A program made the position numbers and the translations under genes. 64,000 nt of DNA from Larix kaempferi (Eukaryota; Streptophyta; Pinopsida; Pinales; Pinaceae), in the NCBI GenBank assembly GCA_027924585.1, contig BSBM01000200.1, forward strand, positions 186,001 through 250,000, written 5' to 3'. Of the stretch, positions 50,791-62,600 are shown piece by piece. The notes below the pieces were generated by a model. The model saw only the letters and a list, made by a program, of their open reading frames with translations. It was not told the DNA's origin and did not search any database. Position 1 is the first letter of the stretch. Each line of letters starts with the position of its first letter.

Positions 50791-53383
50791 GTTTTTAGAA
50801 AATGTGTTTTATTTCATAAATGGAATCAACAAAGTATGCACATTCTACGGCATAATGACTTTCTATAGTTTGCGCATGCGTCCGGAAATAAGAAAAGCTT
50901 ACTTCCCCCGTTTTTTAAAATCACAGCTTCTAGAAGGTTTACATGATTTTGTAAAAAACATGAGTTTTTGGAAAATGTGTTTTATTTCATAAATGGAATC
51001 TACAAAGTATGCACATTCTACGTCATAACGACTTTCTATATTTTACGCATGCGTTTGGAAATAAGAAAAGCTTACTTCCCCCGTTTTTTAAAATCACAGC
51101 GTCTAGAAGGTTTACATGATTTCTTAAAAAACACGAGTTTTTAGAAAATATGTTTTATTTCATAAATGGAATCAAGAAAGTATGCTCATTCTACGTCATA
51201 ACGACTTTCTATAGTTTGCACATGCGTCCGGAAATAAGAAAAGCTTACTTCCACCGTTTTTTAAAATGACAGCTTCTAGAAGGTTTACATGATTTCTTAA
51301 AAAACACGAGTTTTTAGAAAGTGTGTTTTATTTCATAAATGTAATCTACAAAGTATGCACATTCTACGTCATAACGACTTTCTATAGTTTGCGCATTCGT
51401 CCGGAAATAAGAAAAGCTTACTTCCACCGTTTTTTAAAATCACAGCTTCTAGAAGCTTTACATGATTTCTTAAAAAACACGAGTTTTTAAAAAATTTGTT
51501 TTATTTCATAAATGGAATCTACAAAGTATGCACATTCTACGTGATAACGACTTTCTATTGTTTGCGCATGCGTTTGGAAATAAGAAAAACTTACTTCCAC
51601 CATTTTTTAAAATCACAGCTTCTAGAAGGTTTACATGATTTCTTAAAAAGCACGAGTTTTTAGAAAATATGTTTTATTTCAAAAATTGAATCAGAAAGTA
51701 TGCACATTCTTCGTCATAACGACTTTCTATAGTTTGCGCTTTCGTCCGAAAATAAGAAAAGCTTACTTCCACCGTTTTTTAAAATCACAGCTTCTAGAAG
51801 GTTTACATGATTTCGTAAAAAACACGACGTTTTCAAAAATGTGTTTTATTTCATAAATGGAATCTACAAAGTATGCACATTCTACGTCATAACGACTTTC
51901 TATAGTTTGCGCATGCGGCCGGAAATAAGAAAAGCTTACTTCCCCCGTTTTTTAAAATCACAGCTTCTAGAAGGTTTACATGATTTCTTAAAAAACACGA
52001 GTTTTTAGAAAATGTGTTTTATTTCATAAATGGAATCAACAAAGTATGCACATTCTACGTCATAATGACTTTCTATAGTTTGCGCATTCGTCCGGAAATA
52101 AGAAAAGCTTACTTCCACCGTTTTTCAAAATCACAGCTTCTAGAAGTCTACATGATTTCTTAAAAAACACGAGTTTTTAGAAAATGTGTTTTATTTCATA
52201 AATGGAATCAACAAAGTATGCACATTCTAATTCATAACGACTTTCTATAGTTTGCGCATGCATTTGGAAATAAGAAAAGCTTACTTCCCTCGTTTTTTAA
52301 AATCACGGCTTATAGAAGGTTTACATGATTTCTTAAAAAACACAAGTTTTTAGAAAATGTGTTTTATTTCATAAATGGAATCAACAAAGTATGCACATTC
52401 TACGTCACAACGACTTTCTATAGTTTGCGTATTCGACCGGAAATAAGAAAAGCTTACTTCCACAGTTTTTTAAAATCACAGCTTCTAGAATGTTTACATG
52501 ATTTCGTAAAAAACACGAGTTTGTAGAAAATGTGTTTTATTTCGTCAATGGAATCAACAAAGTATGCACATTCTACGTCATAACGAGTTTCTATAGTTTG
52601 CGCATGCGTCCGGAAATAAGAAAAGCTTACTTCCCCTGTTTTTTAAAATCACAGCTTCTAGAAGGATTACATGATTTCTTAAAAAACACGAGTTTTTAGA
52701 AAATGTGTTTTATTTCATAAATGGAATCAACAAAGTATGCACATTCTACGTCATAACGACTTTCTATAGTTTGCGCATGCGTTTGGAAATAAGAAAAGCT
52801 TACTTCCCCCGTTTTTTAAAATCACAGCGTCTAAAAGGTTTACATGATTTCTTAAAAAACAAGAGTTTTTAGAAAATGTGTTTTATTTCATAAAAGGAAT
52901 CAAAAAAGTATGCACATTCTAGGTCATAATGACTTTCTATAGTTTGTGCATGCGTCCGGAAATAAGAAAAGCTTACTTCCCCCTTTTATTAACATCACAG
53001 CTTCTAGAAGGTTTACATGATTTCTTAAAAAACACGAGTTTTTAGAAAATGTGTTTTATTTCATAAATGGAATCAACAAAGTATGCACATTCTACGTCAT
53101 AACGACTTTCTATAATTTGCGCATGCGTCCGGAAATAAGAAAAGCTTACTTCCACCGTTTTTTAAATCACAGCTTCTAGAAGGTTTACATGATTTCGTAA
53201 AAAACACTTGTTTTTAGAAAATGTGCTTTATTTCATAAATGGAATCAACAAAGTATGCACATTCTACGACATAACAATTTTCTATAGTTTGCGCATGCGT
53301 TTGGAAATAAGAAAAGCTTACTTCGCCCGTTTTTTAAAATCACAGCTTCTAGAAGGTTTACATGATTTCGTAAAAAAACACGA
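50791..53383 (+). repeat. 15-monomer HOR unit (copy C)
   Basis: 2593 bp, the same length as 1-2593 (offset 50790). Its second pass starts at 53384. Private changes include AAAAATTTGTTTT (51489) and TTTCAAAAATTG (51678). Confidence 0.88.
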
Positions 53384-56300
53384 GTTTTTAGAAAATGTGT
53401 TTTATTTCATAAATGGAATCAACAAAGTATGCACATTCTACGGCATAATGACTTTCTATAGTTTGCGCATGCGTCCGGAAATAAGAAAAGCTTACTTCCC
53501 CCGTTTTTTAAAATCACAGCTTCTAGAAGGTTTACATGATTTTGTAAAAAACATGAGTTTTTGGAAAATGTGTTTTATTTCATAAATGGAATCTACAAAG
53601 TATGCACATTCTACGTCATAACGACTTTCTATAGTTTACGCATGCGTTTGGAAATAAGAAAAGCTTACTTCCCCCGTTTTTTAAAATCACAGCGTCTAGA
53701 AGGTTTACATGATTTCTTAAAAAACACGAGTTTTTAGAAAATATGTTTTATTTCATAAATGGAATCAAGAAAGTATGCTCATTCTACGTCATAACGACTT
53801 TCTATAGTTTGCACATGCGTCCGGAAATAAGAAAAGCTTACTTCCACCGTTTTTTAAAATCACAGCTTCTAGAAGGTTTACATGATTTCTTAAAAAACAC
53901 GAGTTTTTAGAAAGTGTGTTTTATTTCATAAATGTAATCTACAAAGTATGCACATTCTACGTCATAACGACTTTCTATAGTTTGCGCATTCGTCCGGAAA
54001 TAAGAAAAGCTTACTTCCACCGTTTTTTAAAATCACAGCTTCTAGAAGCTTTACATGATTTCTTAAAAAACACGAGATTTTAAAAAATGTGTTTTATTTC
54101 ATAAATGGAATCTACAAAGTATGCACATTCTACGTGATAACGACTTTCTATTGTTTGCGTATGCGTTTGGAAATAAGAAAAACTTACTTCCACCATTTTT
54201 TAAAATCACAGCTTCTAGAAGGTTTACATGATTTCTTAAAAAGCACGAGTTTTTAGAAAATATGTTTTATTTCATAAATTGAATCAGAAAGTATGCACAT
54301 TCTTCGTCATAACGACTTTCTATAGTTTGCGCTTTCGTCCGAAAATAAGAAAAGCTTACTTCCACCGTTTTTTAAAATCACAGCTTCTAGAAGGTTTACA
54401 TGATTTCGTAAAAAACACGACGTTTTAAAAAATGTGTTTTATTTCATAAATGGAATCTACAAAGTATGCACATTCTACGTCATAACGACTTTCTATAGTT
54501 TGCGCATTCGTCCAGAAATAAGAAAAGCTTACTTCCACCGTTTTTTAAAATCACAGCTTCTAGAAGGTTTACATGATTTCGTAAAAAACACGAGTTTTTA
54601 GAAAATGTGTTTTACTTCATAAATGGAATCTAAAAAGTATGCACATTCTATGTCATAACGACTTTCTATAGTTTGCGCATGCGGCCGGAAATAAGAAAAG
54701 CTTACTTCCCCCGTTTTTTAAAATCACAGCTTCTAGAAGGTTTACATGATTTCCTAAAAAACACGAGTTTTTAGAAAATGTGTTTTATTTCATAAATGGA
54801 ATCTACAAAGTATGCACATTCTACGTCATAACGACTTTCTATAGTTTGCGCATGCGTTTGGAAATAAGAAAAGCTTACTTCCACCATTTTTTAAAATCAC
54901 AGCTTCTAGAAGGTTTACATGATTTCTTAAAAAACACGAGTTTTTAGAAAATATGTTTTATTTCATAAATGGAATCAGAAAGTATGCACATTCTTCGTCA
55001 TAACGACTTTCTATAGTTTGCGCATTTGTCCGAAAATAAGAAAAGCTTACTTCCACCGTTTTTTAAAATCACAGCTTCTAGAAGGTTTACATGATTTCGT
55101 AAAAAACACGAGTTTTTAGAAAATGTGTTTTATTTCATAAATGGAATCTACAAAGTATGCACATTCTACGTCATAACGAATTTCTATAGTTTGCGCATGC
55201 GTCCGGAAATAAGAAAAGCTTACTTCCCCCGTTTTTTAAAATCACAGCTTCTAGAAGGTTTACATGATTTCTTAAAAAACCCGAGTTTTTAGAAAATGTC
55301 TTTTATTTCATAAATGGAATCAACAAAGTATGCACATTCTACGTCATAACGACTTTCTATAGTTTGCGTATGCGTTTGGAAGTAAGAAAACCTTACTTCC
55401 CCCATTTTTTAAAATCACAGCTTCTAGAAGGTTTACATGATTTCTTAAAAAATACGAGTTTTTAGAAAATGTGTTTTATTTCATAAATGGAATCAACAAA
55501 GTATGCACATTCTACGTCATAACGACTTTCTATAGTTTGCACATGCGTCCGGAAATAAAAAAAGCTTACTACCATCGTTTTTTAAAATCACAGCTTCTAG
55601 AAGGTTTACATGACTTCTTAAAAAACACGAGTTTTTAGAAAATGTGTTTTATTTCATAAATGGAATCAACAAAGTATGGACATTCTATGTCATAACGACT
55701 TTCTATTGTTTGCGCATTCGTCCAGAAATAAGAAAAGCTTACTTCACCCTTTTTTAAAATCACAGCTTCTAGAAGGTTTACATGATTTCGTAAAAAACAC
55801 GAGTTTTTAGAAAATGTGTTTTATTTGATAAATGGAATCTACAAAGTATGCACATTCTACGTCATAACGATTTTCTATAGTTTGCGCATGCGTCCGGAAA
55901 TAAGAAAATCTTACCTCCCCCGTTTTTTAAAATCACAGATTCTAGAAGTTTTGCATGATTTCTTAAAAAACACGAGTTTTTAGAAAATGTGTTTTATTAA
56001 ATAAATGGAATCAACAAAGTATGCACATTGTACGTCATAACGACTTTCTATAATTTGCGCATGCGTTTGGAAATAAGAATAGCTTACTTCCCCCGTTTTT
56101 TAAAATCACAGCTTCTAGAAGGTTTACATGATTTCTTAAAAAACACGAGTTTTTAGAAAATGTGTTTTATTTCATAAATGGAATCAACAAAGTATGAACA
56201 TTCTACGTCATAACGATTTTCTATAGTTTGCGCATGCGTTTGGAAATAAGAAAAGCTTACTTTCCCCATTTTTTAAAATCACAACTTCTAGAAGGTTTAC

Positions 56301-56493
56301 ATGATTTGTTAAAAAACACGAGTTTTTAGAAAATGTGTTTTATTTAATAAATGGAATCAACAAAGTGTGCACATTCTAAGTCATAACGACGTTCTATAGT
56401 TTGCGCATGCATCCGGAAATAAGAAAAGCTTACTTCCACCATTTTTTAAAATCACAGCTTCTAGAAGGTTTTCATGATTTCGTAAAAAACACG

Positions 56494-56667
56494 AGTTTTT
56501 AGAAAATGTGTTTTATTTCATAAATGGAACCTACAAAGTATGCACATTCTACGTCATAATGACTTTCTATAGTTTGCGCATGCGTCCGAAAATAAGAAAA
56601 GCTTACTTCCCCCGTTTTTTAAAATCACAGCTTCTAGAAGGTTTACATGATTTCTTAAAAAATACGA
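56494..56667 (+). repeat. Extra 174-bp monomer relative to segment I
   Basis: It is present between the equivalents of 5703 and 5704. It carries GGAACCTACAAAG, CATAATGAC and ATGCGTCCGAAAATAAG, a combination I did not find in neighbouring copies. It ends with AAAAAATACGAG. It shifts the segment I to V offset from 50790 to 50964. Either it was inserted here or it was lost from segment I. Confidence 0.82.
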
Positions 56668-59600
56668 GTTTTTAGAAAATGTGTTTGATTTCATAAATGG
56701 AATCAATAAAGTATGCACATTCTACGTCATAACGAATTTCTATAGTTTGTGCATTCGTCCAGAAATAAGAAAAGCTTACTTCCACCTTTTTTTAAACTCA
56801 CAGCTTCTAGAAGGTTTACATGATTTCGTAAAAAACACGAGTTTTTAGAAAATGTGTTTTATTTCATAAATGGAATCTACAAAGTATGCACATTCTACGT
56901 CATAACGACTTTCTATAGTTTGTTCATGCGTCGGGAAATAAGAAAAGCTTACTTCCACTGTTTTTAAAAATCACAGCTTCTAGAAGGTTTACATGATTTC
57001 GTAAAAAATACGAGTTTTTAGAAAATGTGTTTTATTTCATAAATGGAATCTACAAAGTATGCACATTCTACGTCATAACGACTTTCTATAGTTTGCGCAT
57101 TCGTCCAGAAATAAGAAAAGCTTAATTACACCTTTTTTTAAACTCACAGCTTCTAGAAGGTTTACATGATTTCGTAAAAAACACGAGTTTTTAGAAAATG
57201 TGTTTTATTTCATAAATGGAATCAACAAAGTATGCACATTCTACGTCATAACGACTTTCTATAGTTTGCGCATGCATTTGGAAGTAAGAAAAGCATACAT
57301 CCCCCATTTTTTAAAATCACAGCTTCTAGAAGGTTTACATGATTTCTTAAAAAATACGAGTTTTTAGAAAATGTGTTTTATTTCATAAATGGAATCAACA
57401 AAGTATGCACATTCTACGTCATAACGACTTTCTATAGTTTGCACATGCGTCCGGAAATAAAAAAAAGCTTACTACCACCGTTTTTTAAAATCACAGCTTC
57501 TAGAAGGTTTACATGACTTCTTAAAAAACACGAGTTTTTAGAAAATGTGTTTTATTTCATAAATGGAATCAGCAAAGTATGCACATTCTACGTCATAACG
57601 ACTTTCTACTGTTTGCGCATTCGTCCAGAAATAAGAAAAGCTTACTTCCACCGTTTTTTAAAATCACAGCTTCTAGAAGGTTTACATGATTTCGTAAAAA
57701 ACACGAGTTTTTAGAAAATGTGTTTTATTTCATAAATGGAATCTACAAAGTATGCACATTCTACGTCATAACGATTTTCTATAGTTTGCGCATGCGTCCG
57801 GAAATAAGAAAAGCTTACCTCCCCCGTTTTTTAAAATCACAGATTCTAGAAGTTTTGCATGATTTCTTAAAAAACACGAGTTTTTAGAAAATGTGTTTTA
57901 TTAAATAAATGGAATCAACAAAGTATGCACATTGTACGTCATAACGACTTTCTATAATTTGCGCATGCGTTTGGAAAGACGAATAGCTTACTTCCCCCGT
58001 TTTTTAAAATCACAGCTTCTAGAAGGTTTACATGATTTCCTAAAAAAAACGAGTTTTTGAAAATGTGTTTTATTTCATAAATGGAATCAACAAAGTATGC
58101 ACATTCTACGTCATAACGACTTTCTATAGTTTGTGCATTCATCCGGAAATAAGAAAAGCTTACTTCTCCTGTTTTTGAAAATCACAGCTTCTAGAAGGTT
58201 TACATGATTTCTTAAAAGACACGAGTTGTTAGAAAATGTGTTTTATTTCATAAATGGAATCTACAAAGTATGCACATTCTACGTCATAACGATTTTCTAT
58301 AGTTTGCGCATGCGTCCGGAAATAAGAAAAGCTTACCTCCCCCGTTTTTTAAAATCACAGATTCTAGAAGTTTTGCATGATTTCTTAAAAAACACGAGTT
58401 TTTAGAAAATGTGTTTTATTAAATAAATGGAATCAACAAAGTATGCACATTGTACGTCATAACGGCTTTCTATAATTTGCACATGCGTTTGGAAATAAGA
58501 ATAGCTTACTTCCCCCGTTTTTTAAAATCACAGCTTCTAGAAGGTTTACATGATTTGTTAAAAAACACGAGTTTTTAGAAAATGTGTTTTATTTCATAAA
58601 TGGAATCAACAAAGTATGCACATTCTAAGTCATAAGGACTTTCTATAGTTTGCGCATTCGTCCGGAAATAAGAAAAGCTTACTTCCACCATTTTTTGAAA
58701 TCAAAGCTTCTAGAAGGTTTACATGATTTCATAAAAAACATGAGTTTTTAGAAAATGTGTTTTATTTCATAAATGGAATCTACAAAGTATGCACATTCTA
58801 CGTCATAACGAATTTCTATAGTTTGCGCATGCGTCCGGAAATAAGAAAAGCTTACCTCCCCCGTTTTTTAAAATCACAGCTTCTAGAAGGTTTAGAAGAT
58901 ATCTTAAAAAACACGAGTTTTTAGAAAATGTGTTTTATTTCATAAATGGAATCAACAAAGTATGCACATTCTACGTCATAACGACTTTCTATAGTTTGGG
59001 CATTCGTCCGGAAATAAGAAAAGCCTACTTCTCCCGTTTTTTAAAATCACAGCTTCTAGAAGGTTTACATGATTTCTTAAAAAACACGAGTTGCTAGAAA
59101 ATGTGTTTTATTTCATAAATGGAATCTACAAAGTATGCACATTCTACGTCATAACGATTTTCTATAGTTTGCGCATGCGTCCGGAAATAAGAAAAGCTTA
59201 CCTCCCCCGTTTTTTAAAGTCACAGATTCTAGAAGTTTTGCATGATTTCTTAAAAAACACGAGTTTTTAGAAAATGTGTTTTATTAAATAAATGGAATCA
59301 ACAAAGTATGCACATTGTACGTCATAACGGCTTTCTATAATTTGCGCATGCGTTTGGAAATAAGAATAGCTTACTTCCCCCGTTTTTTAAAACCACAGCT
59401 TCTAGAAGGTTTACATGATTTCTTAAAAAACACGAGTTTTTAGAAAATGTGTTTTATTTCGTAAATGGAATCAACAAAGTATGAACATTCTATGTCAAAG
59501 CACCTTTCTATAGTTTGAGCATGCGTTTGGAAATAAGAAAAGCTTACTTCCACCATTTTTTAAAATCACAGCTTCTAGAAGGTTTACATGATTTCTTAAA

Positions 59601-62600
59601 AAACACGAGTTTTTAGAAAATGTGTTTTATTTCATATATGGAATCAACAAAGAATGCACATTCTACGTCATAACGACTTTCTATACTTTGCGCATTCGTC
59701 CGGAAATTAGAAAAGCTTACTTCTCCCATTTTTTAAAATCACAGCTTCTAGAAGGTTTACATGATTTCTTAAAAAACACGAGTTGTTAGAAAATGTGTTT
59801 TATTTCATAAATGGAATCAACAAAGTATGCACATTCTACGTCATAACGACTTTCTATAGTTTGCGCATGCGTCCGGAAATAAGAAAAGCTTACTTCCACC
59901 GTTTTTTAAAATCAAAGCTTCTAGAAGGTTTACATGATTTCTTAAAAAACACGAGTTTTTAGAAAATGTGTTTTATTTCATAAATGGAATCAACAAACTA
60001 TGCACATTCTAAGTCATAACGACTTTCTATAGTTTGTGCATTCATCCGGAAATAAGAAAAGCTTACTTCCCCCGTTTTTTAAAATCATAGCTTCTAGAAG
60101 GTTTACATGATTTCTTAAAAAACACGAGTTTTTAGAAAATGTGTTTTATTTCATAAATGGAATCAACAAAGTATGCACATTCTACGTCATAACGACTTTC
60201 TATAGTTTGCGCATGCGTCCGGAAATAAGAAAAGCTTACTTCCACCGTTTTTTAAAATCACAGCTTCTAGAAGGTTTACATGATTTCTTAAAAAACACGA
60301 GCTTTTAGAAAATGTGTTTTATTTCATAAATGGAATCTACAAAGTATGCAAGTTCTACGTAATAACGAATTTCTATAGTTTGCACATTCGACCGGAAATA
60401 AGAAAAGCTTACTTCCACCGTTTTTAAAAATCACAGCTTCTAGAAGGTTTACATGATTTCGTAAAAAATATGAGTTTTTAGAAAATGTGTTTTATTTCAT
60501 AAATGGAATCTACAAAGTATGCACATTCTACGTCATAACGACTTTCTATAGTTTGCGCATGCGTCCGGAAATAAGAAAAGCTTACTTCCCCTGTTTTTTA
60601 AAATCACAGCTTCTAGAAGGTTTACATGATTTCGTAAAAAACACGAGTTTTTAGAACATGTGTTTTATTTCATAAATGGAATCTACAAAGTATGCACATT
60701 CTACGTCATAACGACTTTCTATAGTTTGCGCATGCGTTTGGAAATAAGAAAAGCTTACTTCCCCCGTTTTTTAAAATCATAGCTTCTAGAAGGTTTACAT
60801 GATTTGTTAAAAAACACGAGTTTTTAGAAAATGTGTTTTATTTAATAAATGGAATCAACAAAGTATGCACATTCTAAGTCATAACGACATTCTATAGTTT
60901 GCGCATGCATCCGGAAATAAGAAAAGCTTACTTCCACCATTTTTTAAAATCACAGCTTCTAGAAGGTTTACATGATTTCGTAAAAAACACGAGTTTTTAG
61001 AAAATGTGTTTTATTTCATAAATGGAATCTACAAAGTATGCACATTCTACGTCATAACGACTTTCTATAGTTTGCGCATGCGTCCGGAAATAAGAAAAGC
61101 TTACTTCCACTGTTTTTTAAAATCACAGCTTCTAGAAGGTTTACATGATTTCGTAAAAAATACGAGTTTTTAGAAAATGTGTTTTATTTCATAAATGGAA
61201 TCTACAAAGTATGCACATTCTACGTCATAACGACTTTCTATAGTTTGCGCATTCGTCCAGAAATAAGAAAAGCTTACTTACACCTTTTTTTAAACTCACA
61301 GCTTCTAGAAGGTTTACATGATTTCGTAAAAAACACGAGTTTTTAGAAAATGTGTTTTATTTCATAAATGGAATCAACAAAGTATGCACATTCTACGTCA
61401 TAACGACTTTCTATAGTTTGCACATGCGTCCGGAAATAAAAAAAGCTTACTACCACCGTTTTTTAAAATCACAGCTTCTAGAAGGTTTACATGACTTCTT
61501 AAAAAACACGAGTTTTTAGAAAATGTGTTTTATTTCATAAATGGAATCAGCAAAGTATGCACATTCTACATCATAACGACTTTCTACTGTTTGCGCATTC
61601 GTCCAGAAATAAGAAAAGCTTACTTCCACCGTTTTTTAAAATCACAGCTTCTAGAAGGTTTACATGATTTCGTAAAAAACACGAGTTTTTAGAAAATGTG
61701 TTTTATTTCATAAATGGAATCTACAAAGTATGCACATTCTATGTCATAACGATTTTCTATAGTTTGCGCATGCGTCCGGAAATAAGAAAAGCTTACCTCC
61801 CCCGTTTTTTAAAATCACAGATTCTAGAAGTTTTGCATGATTTCTTAAAAAACACGAGTTTTTAGAAAATGTGTTTTATTAAATAAATGGAATCAACAAA
61901 GTATGCACATTGTACGTCATAACGACTTTCTATAACTTGCGCATGCGTTTGGAAATAAGAATAGCTTACTTCCCCCGTTTTTTAAAATCACAGCTTCTAG
62001 AAGGTTTACATGATTTCTTAAAAAAAACGAGTTTTTAGAAAATGTGTTTTATTTCATAAATGGAATCAACAAAGTATGCACATTCTACGTCATAACGACT
62101 TTCTATAGTTTGCGCATTCGTCCGGAAATAAGAAAAGCTTACTTCTCCCGTTTTTTAAAATCACAGCTTCTAGAAGGTTTACATGATTTCTTAAAAAACA
62201 CGAGTTGTTAGAAAATGTGTTTTATTTCATAAATGGAATCTACAAAGTATGCACATTCTACGTCATAACGATTTTCTATAGTTTGCGCATGCGTCCGGAA
62301 ATAAGAAAAGCTTACCTCCCCAGTTTTTTAAAATCACAGATTCTAGAAGTTTTGCATGATTTCTTAAAAAACACAAGTTTTTAGAAAATGTGTTTTATTA
62401 AATAAATGGAATCAACAAAGTATGCACATTGTACGTCATAACGGCTTTCTATAATTTGCGCATGCGTTTGGAAATAAGAATAGCATACTTCCCCCGTTTT
62501 TTAAAATCACAGCTTCTAGAAGGTTTACATGATTTCTTAAAAAACACGAGTTTTTAGAAAATGTGTTTTATTTCGTAAATGGAATCAACAAAGTATGCAT

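Larger units (their letters stand above)
40300..56493 (+). repeat. Segment IV: 16.2-kb duplicated block, second copy
   Basis: Near-identical to 24097-40290 with the same block order: lead section 40300-45083, block W 45084-50560, then X, Y, X, Y' and Z. Unlike its sister it has few indels. Private differences include TTCTAAAAGG (40896), ATGCATCCGG (42571), a C6 run (42775), AATCGACAAAC (46154), GTGCCTTCG (47413) and CACAAATTC (47983). At its right end, where the sister copy hits the filler junction, this copy continues in register. Confidence 0.9.
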
